Assembly (NCBI GenBank): GCA_910587305.1
Contig: CAJUKV010000001.1
Span: 62,001-126,000 of the forward strand
From: an uncultured Lachnospiraceae bacterium
Lineage (GTDB): Bacteria; Bacillota; Clostridia; Lachnospirales; Lachnospiraceae
Reading direction: 5' to 3'
DNA length: 64,000 bases
Part shown: piece by piece, positions 54,166 through 62,495 of the stretch
Position numbering within the stretch: position 1 is the first letter of the stretch
Layout of the letters: each line of letters starts with the position of its first letter
Position numbers and translations under genes: made by a program
Notes under the pieces: model-generated
Told to the model about the DNA's origin: nothing
The model's input: only the letters and a program-made list of their open reading frames with translations
Databases searched by the model: none

Positions 54166-55346
54166 TCTATTTTAGAACAGATGGGAACCGACAAATTGCA
54201 TCCGGACATCTGGTTCGCTGCCTTTCTGTCGCTTTCGCTTGCCTTCAACTGGATATGAAGGTTTGCTTCCTCATCTCCGATAGAGAAAGCCAGGATCTTC
54301 TCACAGGAATTTTACGGAGCTCATCATTAAATTTGCCGGCATCATTTTCCGTTATCCGGCTCAAAACCGCCGCCTTTGACCATCCGGATCAGGAACTGCC
54401 TGAAGTGCTTTCCCTGCTTACTCCTGTTGCGGATTGTGCCGTTTATTTCCTGGACTCCTATTATGTCACGAAAAGCTACTTATCCGCTTTAAGGCCTTTG
54501 ATAAAAATTGCTTACCTGGACGATCTGAAACTTTTTGATTATCCGGTGGATTTACTGATTAACTATGATATTGTATCAGCCAAGGCCATGCCAGCCTTTA
54601 AATCCTCTTACCGGAATGCCTCCAGACTCCTTCTGGGCGCTTCCTATACTCCTTTGCGCGTCCAGTTTCAGAATAAAGAAACTCCTGTCCGGGAACAGGC
54701 ATCTCACATTTTAATTACAACAGGAGCCAGCGATCCTTATCATTTTTGCCTAAAATTCATAAACAAAATATGCGATACCATTTTTTATCACAGCCCCGAT
54801 TCTTCTCTGGAAAAAAATAAAGCTCTGATTGACCCTAAAGCCTACCAAAGCCTTACTCTGCATATTGTCATTGGAAAATTTAACACTGATAAAGAAATCC
54901 TCCGCCAGCTTGCCAGGGAGTTTCCCTGTTTGATGCTCCATGAAAATATCAGCGACATGGCTTCCCTTATGCAAACCTGCGATTTGGCTGTGTCTGCTGC
55001 CGGCACTACTTTATATGAACTATGCGCCTTAGGTCTTCCCACAATCAGCTTTACAATGGCGGATAATCAACTATCCTCCGCCCGGGCATTTGAAGACGCT
55101 CAGCTCATTCCCTACGCCGGAGATATACGGGATAACCCGGAATCTGTGTTCCAGGCTATTTTGAAGTTCCTAACATCAATGTCACTTTGTTTAGAAAATA
55201 ATATAACAAAAAATCCCGATTTTTTTAAACCTTATTATTCACAAAGAACCGTCATCCACACTCGCATGCGTCAGCTTATAGACGGCAAAGGCGCCTATCG
55301 AATTGCTTTATCTCTTAGGGAACTTGCAAAAGAGCATCAAAAATAA
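54147..55346 (+). CDS. pseG: UDP-2,4-diacetamido-2,4,6-trideoxy-altropyranose hydrolase
   Basis: A 399-residue GT-B-like hydrolase that frees 6-deoxy-AltdiNAc from UDP, the step before PseI. IYFRTDGNRQIASGHLVRCL is the PseG N-terminus with the catalytic histidine. YFLDSYYVTKSYLSAL, TTGASDPYHFCLKFI and the late AVSAAGTTLYELCALGLPT with ADNQ also fit. It is about 50-120 residues longer than many PseG proteins; the additions are mostly between about 230 and 265. The gene overlaps pseI by 19 bases (coupled), with AAGGAA upstream. It ends 23 bases before the convergent SGNH gene with no obvious terminator. Confidence 0.88.
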   Translation: MGNDRLIYFRTDGNRQIASGHLVRCLSVAFACLQLDMKVCFLISDRESQDLLTGILRSSSLNLPASFSVIRLKTAAFDHPDQELPEVLSLLTPVADCAVYFLDSYYVTKSYLSALRPLIKIAYLDDLKLFDYPVDLLINYDIVSAKAMPAFKSSYRNASRLLLGASYTPLRVQFQNKETPVREQASHILITTGASDPYHFCLKFINKICDTIFYHSPDSSLEKNKALIDPKAYQSLTLHIVIGKFNTDKEILRQLAREFPCLMLHENISDMASLMQTCDLAVSAAGTTLYELCALGLPTISFTMADNQLSSARAFEDAQLIPYAGDIRDNPESVFQAILKFLTSMSLCLENNITKNPDFFKPYYSQRTVIHTRMRQLIDGKGAYRIALSLRELAKEHQK

Positions 55347-55369
55347 AGCTCTTCAAAGTTTACCTGATG

Positions 55370-56449
55370 TTAATTATTTTTTGTCTCCTCATGATGAAGT
55401 ATCATTTTCGCAAGTGTGTCCGCATATAGCTGTCTGCCGGCATCTGTCAGATGAACGCCATCTTCCAGATATTCCTCAGCTGTATAACCGTCTATCCCCA
55501 AGTCCTGATACGCATTCAGAAACAAAGTTTGCTCTGATTTTGCAACATACTGACATATTCCTACATAATCAAACAATGTTCCATAACCGTTATTAACACT
55601 GTTTCCGTCTCCAATCATCCACGTTCCATCAAAAAAGCGGGCATAGGCCGGTGAACATAGGATAATCGTTGCATCCGGCGCAACTTCCCTCAAAGCCACC
55701 GTTGCATATCTAAGCGCCCCTGCATATGTTTTTAAATTATAAATTTCATCATTGCTGTCCAGCGGAACAGCGTTAAAGAAATCATTGGTTCCATATTCTA
55801 CAATAAAATAATCCGTCTTACTAAAATCAACATTTGGATTATCAAATATTCTCTTTGCCGCATCATTGGAAAAAATATCCGTAGATATTTTTCCCTCTAT
55901 TGCTTTCACTACCCCAACCATACTTCTTGATGTCCACTCCTCGGAGCCAAGAGGGTCATAAGTGTCCATTGCGGCACATGTTCCTCCAATTGCCAGATTA
56001 TACATATCGGCTTCGCACTGAAGCGCCGTACGGTATGGAATACCTGTTCCATCTCTATATGTGTCGAAAATACTATCTCCCAAAAATACCAGCTGCAGAT
56101 CTTTTCCCTGAGGCTCAATCTGGTCTTCCACTGTGATAATCTGTTCCTGCTCAGGTTCTACTATCTGGCTCATATCAACTGAAACGCCATCTGGTGTTGC
56201 TGCTTCTTCCGGCTCCACCACGATCTCAGGCACCTTATCCGTCTCCGGTTCGGGTGTCGGGGTTACTTCCCGTTCTAATTCTTCTTTTTCCAGAACTTCC
56301 CCCGTTTCCGTTATAATAATATTATCGGATGAGAGCATTTCATCACTTTTATTTTCTTCTGCCTTTGCGCCGCACCCAAATATCATCGTAGTCAAAAATA
56401 AGACCGCCCCCAGCAAATGTGCCAGTTTAAATAATCTTTTATTTCCCAT
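55370..56449 (-). CDS. SGNH-hydrolase lipoprotein
   Basis: A 359-residue surface lipoprotein. A signal sequence (about 6-26) ends in TTMIFGCGA, a lipobox with the acylated cysteine near residue 26. A 75-residue acidic, Pro/Glu-rich spacer (TPTPEPETDK) crosses the wall. The SGNH domain has LVFLGDSIFDTY (block I), VEYGTNDFF (block III) and DGVHLTDAG (block V), so the Ser-Asp-His set is complete. It probably removes acyl groups from a surface glycan. The start is ATG 56449 in leader repeat L1; the pseG gene converges on it. Confidence 0.84.
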   Translation of the reverse strand: MGNKRLFKLAHLLGAVLFLTTMIFGCGAKAEENKSDEMLSSDNIIITETGEVLEKEELEREVTPTPEPETDKVPEIVVEPEEAATPDGVSVDMSQIVEPEQEQIITVEDQIEPQGKDLQLVFLGDSIFDTYRDGTGIPYRTALQCEADMYNLAIGGTCAAMDTYDPLGSEEWTSRSMVGVVKAIEGKISTDIFSNDAAKRIFDNPNVDFSKTDYFIVEYGTNDFFNAVPLDSNDEIYNLKTYAGALRYATVALREVAPDATIILCSPAYARFFDGTWMIGDGNSVNNGYGTLFDYVGICQYVAKSEQTLFLNAYQDLGIDGYTAEEYLEDGVHLTDAGRQLYADTLAKMILHHEETKNN

Positions 56450-56500
56450 ACTAATCCTCCCTATTTCCAATACCCCTCAAATTGGGCCTTTGGTCCAATT
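56450..56500 (-). repeat. Leader repeat L1, copy c
   Basis: The minus strand reads TTGGAAATAGGGAGGATT then AGT-ATG, preceded by AATTTGAGGGGTA, the same block as at 1636 with four changes. Confidence 0.66.
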
Positions 56501-56681
56501 TCATAGAAGTATATTAATTCTTAGCACTAAGAATAACACATAATCCATACAAAAACACATTTATTAGCACATCTTAAATCTTTTTATGTTAACCTTAAAG
56601 AATTCTTAATATTATTCGATTAATACTATTTTATTCTTCATTATCATAAATATTCTCAAAGTTTATACTTTATAAATAAAA

Positions 56682-56702
56682 CCTATCCTTTAAAAGGATA
56701 GG
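56682..56702 (-). terminator. Hairpin terminator after the MFS/pseudogene unit
   Basis: CCTATCCTTT/AAAGGATAGG forms a 10-bp palindrome. On the minus strand it is followed by TTTTATTTAT, the form of an intrinsic terminator. Confidence 0.7.
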
Positions 56703-56734
56703 CTTAATTCCACAAATTTTTCAAATATTTTCTT

Positions 56735-57070
56735 TCAACTTCTCCAATGCGCTGTTGAATTTGAAGGCCAAAATGAAAAAAACAGTACAAACATAACTAC
56801 TACCGCCTTATACTGGTTTTTGGTCATCATGTTGGCAGCAAAATTAAGTATGGGCATAAAGAAAAATAACGCAAAATATGCGGTAACATACCAGTAATAT
56901 CCGCTTGTTACGGGAAATATTGCTTTTATCCAGTCCTTAAGAGACCATCTCCAAAAACCATGCAATTTTGTATTGACCAGACAGTGGTTTTGCCGCTTCC
57001 AAAATACCACCCCGACCTAATATGTGCGCCACGACTACCATAAACATAGATAGCATCCGCAAGGCGTCCC
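56735..57070 (-). pseudogene. Decayed acyltransferase-3 gene
   Basis: Remains of an OafA/WecH-like acyltransferase in two frames. From about 57065 a first frame reads LRMLSMFMVVVAHILGRGGI and then KIAWFLE, the first-helix region. A shift and a deletion then lead to SLKDWIKAIFPVTSGYYWYV with TAYFALFFFMPILNF, the mid-protein segment. About 60-80 residues between are missing, and everything after about residue 90 of the second part is lost to a stop. The intact relative at 44416 has HYWFATSYFMLYLLTP at the matching place. It starts straight after the MFS stop, so it was the next operon gene. Confidence 0.75.
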
Positions 57071-58252
57071 TTATTCCCTATATACATAATTTTCCGTACG
57101 CTGTACGCCCGCTAAAAGAATAATTGCGCCAATAGCCGCGCAAATACTTCCAAACAAAAGCGCCAGTCCCATGCCAAAGCCGTCAATCAAAAACCCTCCG
57201 GCACTGGATCCAACCACTGTTGCAATCGTATTGGTCATGGTAAAGTAAGATTGTCCTTTTACAGCATCCTGGGGATCCATAATCCCTTTTATATAATACA
57301 CCGGTGCAACAGCAATCACCGCCCATCCTCCCATCTGCATCAGCTGTACCGCATAAAAACCGCCCACACTGGTCACAAGCAGTGTGCCAACCGCTTTTAG
57401 GAAAAAGGAGATTCCACAAAGGCGGAACCAAAAAGAAGCAGGCTTTTTCTTTAGCAGCCAGCCAAAGCAAAACATAACGGGCAATTCCAAAATTGCAGCA
57501 ATCGCCTGCGTATTTCCCATAACAACACTATCCCATCCCTTATCCAGCACAATCTGTAAAGTAAAATTATTCAGTAAAACATGGCTGATATACAGCAGAA
57601 TACACCCGATTAATGTAACGCAAAATCTGGGATACCGGCGCAAAAATCCCTTTTCCTTCTCCTCCCTGTGCACATCCCGGGCCTTTAGCTCCCGGGGTTC
57701 ATATACATAAAAATGAATGGATAAAAACAGCAAAAGAAAGATACCGCAGATTGCCAGTGAAATGGAACGCGCCCCCCATCTGGCTACGCACTTCCCCAAT
57801 ATGGCAGCCAATACCGCATAGGCTAAGGAACCTGCTCCCCGGGCAATTCCAAAATCAGTTTTTCCCTCCTTCGGTTCTTTTCCAACCGAAAGCGAATTGA
57901 TCAAAGGAAGAACCATTTGCAGCAAAACCATGTCCACCGCAAATAGAATGCTTGCGCCAAGACGTGTTATGGGAAAAAGAAAAGCCTGTAAAAAGGCTGT
58001 GGCAAGCAGGCTTCCCGTAATAAGATATAACCAGCGCTTAAGCTGCTTTCCCCCTGAACGGTCTATCCATCCCGCAACCACCGGCTGCCCAACGGTAGAA
58101 GCCAGACTACAAATGGCAACAATGACTCCTATCTGTCCGTTGGTATAACCATTTTCCAGCAAATAAGCGCTCGAAAATCCTATTAATCCTAAAACCCCCA
58201 TCCAATATCCGCTTTGGATACAGGCATATTGAACAGTACGTTTATATTTCAT
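57071..58252 (-). CDS. MFS transporter (MFS_1-like/PPP family)
   Basis: A 393-residue major facilitator with twelve predicted helices. YACIQSGYWMGVLGLIGFSS opens helix 1, and the loop GWIDRSGGKQLKRWLYLITG is the helix 2-3 motif. DFGIARGAGSLAYAVLAAIL and QSYFTMTNTIATVVGSSAGG lie in later helices. This sub-family (3-phenylpropionate transporter-like) is usually a proton symporter. ATG 58252 has GGGAGAAG upstream; the frame to 58330 overlaps the ATP-grasp gene and has no match. It follows the ATP-grasp gene by 74 bases and may export or import that enzyme's product or substrate. Confidence 0.83.
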   Translation of the reverse strand: MKYKRTVQYACIQSGYWMGVLGLIGFSSAYLLENGYTNGQIGVIVAICSLASTVGQPVVAGWIDRSGGKQLKRWLYLITGSLLATAFLQAFLFPITRLGASILFAVDMVLLQMVLPLINSLSVGKEPKEGKTDFGIARGAGSLAYAVLAAILGKCVARWGARSISLAICGIFLLLFLSIHFYVYEPRELKARDVHREEKEKGFLRRYPRFCVTLIGCILLYISHVLLNNFTLQIVLDKGWDSVVMGNTQAIAAILELPVMFCFGWLLKKKPASFWFRLCGISFFLKAVGTLLVTSVGGFYAVQLMQMGGWAVIAVAPVYYIKGIMDPQDAVKGQSYFTMTNTIATVVGSSAGGFLIDGFGMGLALLFGSICAAIGAIILLAGVQRTENYVYRE

Positions 58253-58326
58253 AGCCTTCTTCTCCCTGTCATTTGTATTATTTATAACGCCAAAGTAAGC
58301 CTGTGCGCGCAAGTCATTGTGACAAC

Positions 58327-59514
58327 TCATAAAAATAAGCTTTTAATACGCTGCGTCTGTACAAGTAAGTTAGCATAGTCCTCACCCTCCAGCACAAAAA
58401 AGCCCCGTCCCATGAGGGAGTGTCCATCTGATACGCCTGTCAGTTCATCCCCTTCTTTCAGATTGCACTGCCATGCTGCCAATTTTATATTAAGTGTCTT
58501 TTCCACCCTGCTTTGATCCGGCACATACTTTACAGTTCCATTCATGTCAAAATAATGAATCATCATCGGCTTTGTAAAGGATGCTTCAAAAGAGTAGGGA
58601 AGCCCCATTCTGTATTTCATATATTCTTCCGCCATGTCCACCCCTGTGCATAAGGGCGTAAACAGATTATGTAAATTGTGCCCGGAGGGCCTTGCGGAAA
58701 GCTCCACCACAAAAGGGCCTTCACCGGTCCTAATTACATCCGCGTGAAGCAGGCACTCCTGTAATCCAAGACATTCGGCCACTTCCGCAATATAATTCTT
58801 TACCTGCAGCCAAAAGCAGTCGCCGGGCAGCACGGAAAAATACCCAACCGCCTGTCTTGCAGGAGGAGGCGTATTTTCCTTTTTCCGCAGCAGGATCATG
58901 AAAAATCCTTCTTTCGTCACCGCTCCGTCTACACCGTATTCCTCACCGCCAACACATTCCTCCAGCACATATGGCTCTTTTCCTATGGCGTAAAGCGCCT
59001 CCTTTAGCTGCTGTTTATCGGCCGGCATATATATTCCTCTGCTCCCGGATCCATATCTGGGCTTTAAGATAGCAGGAAACGTCAGTCTTTCTTCCTCCCA
59101 TGACATAAGCCCCTTCTGTAATGGCCCCTTGTAAAGTTTCTCTTCCTCTACCCCATAGCAATAACATTTCCGCAGATTCTTTTCATTTAATTTCTGATGA
59201 AACCAAAGCTTATCCGTGCACAGCACCGCTGCCCTTTTGCTCACCCCCGGCAAGCCAAGCGCATCATTAACCGCCCCCACGGTGGTCAGGTATCTCCCAA
59301 TCGGCGCTGTCAGCACAAAATCCGGCTTTTCTTTTTTCAGCACTTCAATTGTGACGTCTTCATCTGAAATGTCCACTACAAATTTTTTATCCGCTGTCTT
59401 TAAGCCTTCCGCCTGCGGATTTCCGTCCAAAGCCACTACGCTAAGCCCATGTTCATGCGCCTTTTTAATTGTATAAAGCGCCTCGCTGCCAGCGCCGATA
59501 ATTGCTGCTTTCAT
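58327..59514 (-). CDS. ATP-grasp carboxylate-amine ligase
   Basis: A 395-residue ATP-grasp ligase. The N-terminus (MKAAIIGAGSEALYTIKKAH) is a Rossmann-like fold. TDKLWFHQKLNEKNL, the ATP loop FPAILKPRYGSGSRGIY, LEECVGGEEYGVDGAV and the metal-binding PFVVELSARPSGHNL follow. It belongs to the biotin-carboxylase/CARNS-like group and differs from the ATP-grasp at 28327. ATG 59514 is used because the family N-terminus starts there and the 59631 extension runs through hairpin repeats. It is followed by an MFS gene, as in some small peptide or amino-acid conjugate operons. Substrate unknown. Confidence 0.82.
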   Translation of the reverse strand: MKAAIIGAGSEALYTIKKAHEHGLSVVALDGNPQAEGLKTADKKFVVDISDEDVTIEVLKKEKPDFVLTAPIGRYLTTVGAVNDALGLPGVSKRAAVLCTDKLWFHQKLNEKNLRKCYCYGVEEEKLYKGPLQKGLMSWEEERLTFPAILKPRYGSGSRGIYMPADKQQLKEALYAIGKEPYVLEECVGGEEYGVDGAVTKEGFFMILLRKKENTPPPARQAVGYFSVLPGDCFWLQVKNYIAEVAECLGLQECLLHADVIRTGEGPFVVELSARPSGHNLHNLFTPLCTGVDMAEEYMKYRMGLPYSFEASFTKPMMIHYFDMNGTVKYVPDQSRVEKTLNIKLAAWQCNLKEGDELTGVSDGHSLMGRGFFVLEGEDYANLLVQTQRIKSLFL

Positions 59515-59557
59515 TTTTATACCCCCGCATACCGCAAGCTGTGCTTGCGGTACTGCC
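59515..59557 (-). repeat. Leader repeat L3, copy c
   Basis: GCAGT, the hairpin ACCGCAAG-CACAG-CTTGCGGT and ATGCGGGGGTAT stand just before ATG 59514. A GTTTGGAAGT/ACTTCCAAAC stem (59569-59590) lies 5' of it. Confidence 0.6.
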
Positions 59558-59602
59558 ACCGATAAAGAGTTTGGAAGTTTACTTCCAAACTTATACCCCT
59601 TG

Positions 59603-59719
59603 CATACCGCTTTGCGGCACAAACGATACATGAATTATTTCAGAAGAATCGCCCAAGGCGATTCTTCGAGAGATGACTTAGATTTTCTTAGGCGGCGTCT
59701 TTTGACGCCTTAGAAAATC
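59603..59719. repeat. Palindromic blocks A, B and C (copy 3)
   Basis: Block A (59603-59632, CCGCTTTGCGGCAC with ATACATG), block B (59647-59688, ATCGCCCAAGGCGATTCTTC with GATGACTTAGATTTTC) and block C (59681-59719, GATTTTCTTAGGCG...CGCCTTAGAAAATC). Block B here and at 31290 agree at about 38 of 42 positions. Confidence 0.7.
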
Positions 59720-59720
59720 T

Positions 59721-60770
59721 TCATCTCTTCTTCACACTTCTACTTCCTTTAAGCCTCTTTCGTAGGTTCCGATATCCCCACAATAATTTATAATAAGCCA
59801 TAAAAAACACGGTAGATCTCATATGCATTTTGATAAGCTTTCTCTCTTCCGCATGGACTCGTTCCTGGTAATATGGATTTTCCATAAATCCCGGAAATGT
59901 TTCCCGCATCTCCCGCCCCATGGCCTTCACAAAACCATATTCCTTTTTTTTCACCCCTGCCATATAGGAAAATAAAGTATTTACATAGAAAAGAGTGGTG
60001 AAACTGCTTTCTATCTCAGCATAGTATTCTTCCAGAAAACCAAACTCCTTTGCCTCTCTTACCATAACCCTTGCCGCTTCCATTCGATCTTCACAGCGTT
60101 TTTTGGTAATGGTATGAACCGTAGAGGAATCATGCTGATAATAATAATAAAGGGGTTCCTCCAAATATTCAAAATGCTTTGCCCGGAGCATCCAGGAATT
60201 ACCGATTGCATTGTCCTCATAAAAGATATGTTCCGGGAAACGATTGGGAAAATCAAGGATGATATGACGCCGATATATCTTTACCACCAGGCTGCCGCTG
60301 TCCAGAATAAGCGACTTATACTTTTCTTTCGTAAGAATTCCTGTCTGTGACGGCTTATTGTTATGCACAATCTGTCCTATTTCCATGCTGTGCTCGCCGG
60401 TAAGGTGATAGTCGCACCCCACCATGTCCGCCCCGGTTTTTTCCGCAAGGTTAAGAAGTTTTTCGTAAAAATCAGGGGTAATCCAGTCATCGCTGTCAAT
60501 AAATCCTATCCAGTCTCCCCTTGCTCTCGCCAAACCTAAATTTTTCGCTCCGCCCTGCTTTTTATTTTCCTTTGAAGCTATCACGCAAAATTTATCCGGG
60601 TATCTACGCTCATAATCGCACAATATTTCGAGGGAATGATCCGTTGAACAGTCGTCCACCGCAATAATTTCATAATCCGATATGGTCTGACACACCAGCG
60701 AGTCAAGACACCAGGTAAGCTTGTTCTGGGCGGCCATATTATAAACGGGTACAATTACACTAAGTTTCAT
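59721..60770 (-). CDS. GT2 family glycosyltransferase
   Basis: A 349-residue GT2 enzyme. KLSVIVPVYNMAAQNKL, AVDDCSTDHSLEIL, GGAKNLGLARARGDW and FIDSDDWITP (metal-binding DSDD) define the GT-A domain. HIFYEDNAIGNSWMLR contains the EDN motif in the acceptor region. The C-terminal 100 residues are helical and basic, suggesting membrane association. It overlaps the pseC stop by 11 bases, so it is coupled to it. It may add a sugar to the pseudaminate-bearing glycan, but specificity cannot be told. Confidence 0.86.
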   Translation of the reverse strand: MKLSVIVPVYNMAAQNKLTWCLDSLVCQTISDYEIIAVDDCSTDHSLEILCDYERRYPDKFCVIASKENKKQGGAKNLGLARARGDWIGFIDSDDWITPDFYEKLLNLAEKTGADMVGCDYHLTGEHSMEIGQIVHNNKPSQTGILTKEKYKSLILDSGSLVVKIYRRHIILDFPNRFPEHIFYEDNAIGNSWMLRAKHFEYLEEPLYYYYQHDSSTVHTITKKRCEDRMEAARVMVREAKEFGFLEEYYAEIESSFTTLFYVNTLFSYMAGVKKKEYGFVKAMGREMRETFPGFMENPYYQERVHAEERKLIKMHMRSTVFFMAYYKLLWGYRNLRKRLKGSRSVKKR

Positions 60771-61971
60771 CTAAATTCTCCACATCGAAATATTCCGCTA
60801 TTCTGGTAACGGCCCTGATAACATCTTCCACATCCTGATCTGTCATGGCGTAATAAAGCGGCAGACTAATCATTTCCTCATACAGCTTTTCCGCCTTAGG
60901 ACAGAGTCCCCTTTGGTATCCCAGTTTTTCATAATATGGGAAATAATAAGTGGGAATATAATGCACATTACAACAGATGTTTTCCGCGCCTAGAGCCTCA
61001 AAAAACCGTTTCCTGTCTATACGCAGCTTTGATAGGTTCAGACGCAGAATATACAGATGCCTTGTGGTATCCGATTCCGGTATTTCCTTTTGCACGATAA
61101 GCTGGGGCAATTTCCCAAAAGCTTCATCGTAAGCTTTCACAATTTCCTTTCTTCTTGCGGAAAACATGGGAAGTTTATCAAGCTGGCTGATTAACAAAGC
61201 CGCCTGGATATCTGTCAGACGATAATTCATGCCAAGCGCTATCTGCTCGTAATACCAGGGTCCATCCGGTTCATGGCACATCTGCCCGGGATCCCTCGTA
61301 ATGCCGTGCGAACGGTACAAAAGCAGCTTTTTGTAATATTCCTCCTTGTTGGTGAGAACCGCGCCGCCCTCCCCGCAGGTTACCGTCTTAACGGGGTGAA
61401 AGCTCAATGTGGTCATATCCGCGATAGACCCGTTGCAGCGCCCCTTGTAGCGCGTTCCGATTACATGGGCTCCATCCTCTATCAATACCATATTGCTTTC
61501 ATGGCAATGGGCAAGCAAACTGTCAAGCTCCACAGACTGTCCCGTAAAATCCACGGCAACTACGGCTCTTGTCCTTTCGCCGGTAAGCTTTTTTACCTGT
61601 TCCGGATCAATATTATAGGTTTCCTCATTAATATCCGCAAAAACCGGTCTCCCGCCGCAGTAAAGAGCGCAGTTAGCCGACGCCGCGAAGGTGATCGGTG
61701 TGGTGATCACCTCATCCCCCTCTTTTATTCCTGCCGCCAGGCAGGCCAAGTGCAGGGCGGCTGTTCCATTGCTGCACACTACAGCGTACTTTGCGCCTGT
61801 TATTTTGCAAAGCTTTTCCTCCAGTTCCCCTATCTTAGGACCGCAGGTAAGATCAGCGTTTCTCAGAACCTCCACCACAGCCTGTACATCCGTCTCGTCA
61901 ATGTATTGGTGCCCATAATAAATTTTCTTTTCCCGAACAGGAACTCCCCCTGCGATTGCCGGTCTTTCCAT
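60760..61971 (-). CDS. pseC: UDP-4-amino-4,6-dideoxy-L-AltNAc aminotransferase
   Basis: A 403-residue PLP aminotransferase that adds the 4-amino group in pseudaminic acid synthesis. The wording is that of PseC: IYYGHQYIDETDVQAVVEVL, GAKYAVVCSNGTAALHLACL, TTPITFAASANCALYCGGRP, MTTLSFHPVKTVTCGEGGAV (PLP lysine) and RSHGITRDP. AGGAGG lies before ATG 61971, 21 bases after the Spo0A-like gene. It is on the opposite strand and 5 kb from pseF/I/G. The preceding enzyme PseB and the following PseH are not evident nearby. Confidence 0.9.
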   Translation of the reverse strand: MERPAIAGGVPVREKKIYYGHQYIDETDVQAVVEVLRNADLTCGPKIGELEEKLCKITGAKYAVVCSNGTAALHLACLAAGIKEGDEVITTPITFAASANCALYCGGRPVFADINEETYNIDPEQVKKLTGERTRAVVAVDFTGQSVELDSLLAHCHESNMVLIEDGAHVIGTRYKGRCNGSIADMTTLSFHPVKTVTCGEGGAVLTNKEEYYKKLLLYRSHGITRDPGQMCHEPDGPWYYEQIALGMNYRLTDIQAALLISQLDKLPMFSARRKEIVKAYDEAFGKLPQLIVQKEIPESDTTRHLYILRLNLSKLRIDRKRFFEALGAENICCNVHYIPTYYFPYYEKLGYQRGLCPKAEKLYEEMISLPLYYAMTDQDVEDVIRAVTRIAEYFDVENLDET

Positions 61972-61992
61972 TTTAATCCTCCTGCTCCTTCC

Positions 61993-62388
61993 TCAGCCTG
62001 TACTGTCTTTCTCTTTCTTCTCCGCATTTAATTGAATTCTGATTGTATCGGCAATTACCGCTATGTATTCGCTGTTGGTAGGTCTCGCATTTCCATTTTC
62101 ACAGCAATATCCAAAAAGACCTTCGAACGTCTTCTTGTTTCCTCTCTCCCATGAAATTTCAATTGCATTGCGTATAGCCCTCTCAACCTTTCCGTCCGTA
62201 GTATTATACCTCTTTGCAATTTCCGGGTAAAGCAGTTTGGTGACGCTTCCCACCACTTTCATATCTTCCTCCGCCATAAGCACTGCGGTACGCACATACC
62301 TGTATCCCTTCAAATGTGCCGGCACACCGATATCAAGCATCATGTTAGACACCATCTGCTCTATTTTCTTGTCGTCTTTTTCCTGCAT
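61993..62388 (-). CDS. Free-standing Spo0A C-terminal DNA-binding domain protein
   Basis: A 131-residue DNA-binding protein equivalent to the Spo0A effector domain alone. MLDIGVPAHLKGYRYVRTAV, VGSVTKLLYPEIAKRYNTT, KVERAIRNAIEISWERGN and ARPTNSEYIAVIADTIRI match Spo0A almost segment by segment, including the recognition helix. No phosphoreceiver domain is encoded upstream, and the start (CAGGAGAA before ATG 62388) is clear. It is the first gene of the operon with pseC. It should bind 0A-box-like sites without phosphorylation control, and could tie glycan synthesis to sporulation. Its targets are unknown. Confidence 0.88.
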   Translation of the reverse strand: MQEKDDKKIEQMVSNMMLDIGVPAHLKGYRYVRTAVLMAEEDMKVVGSVTKLLYPEIAKRYNTTDGKVERAIRNAIEISWERGNKKTFEGLFGYCCENGNARPTNSEYIAVIADTIRIQLNAEKKEKDSTG

Positions 62389-62423
62389 AATTTACGTTCT
62401 CCTGTTTCTCAAGATTGTTTTTA

Positions 62424-62451
62424 ATAGTAATTATAGTATAAATTATGTCAA
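62424..62451 (-). promoter_or_regulatory. Promoter of the Spo0A-like/pseC operon
   Basis: On the minus strand TTGACA (62446-62451), a perfect -35, and TACTAT (62424-62429) are 16 bp apart. A TATAAT lies only 10 bp from the -35 and is probably not used with it. The leader is about 29 nt. Confidence 0.6.
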
Positions 62452-62495
62452 TTTCCGTGAATAGTTGTAATTCATCGCATTATACGTTATTTGTG

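Noticed and set aside
56066..56072. TGTCGAA inside the SGNH lipoprotein gene
   Set aside because: It lies within coding sequence far from any promoter.
62430..62451. TATAAT 10 bp after TTGACA upstream of the Spo0A-like gene
   Set aside because: The spacing is too short for sigma-A; TACTAT at 16 bp was preferred.
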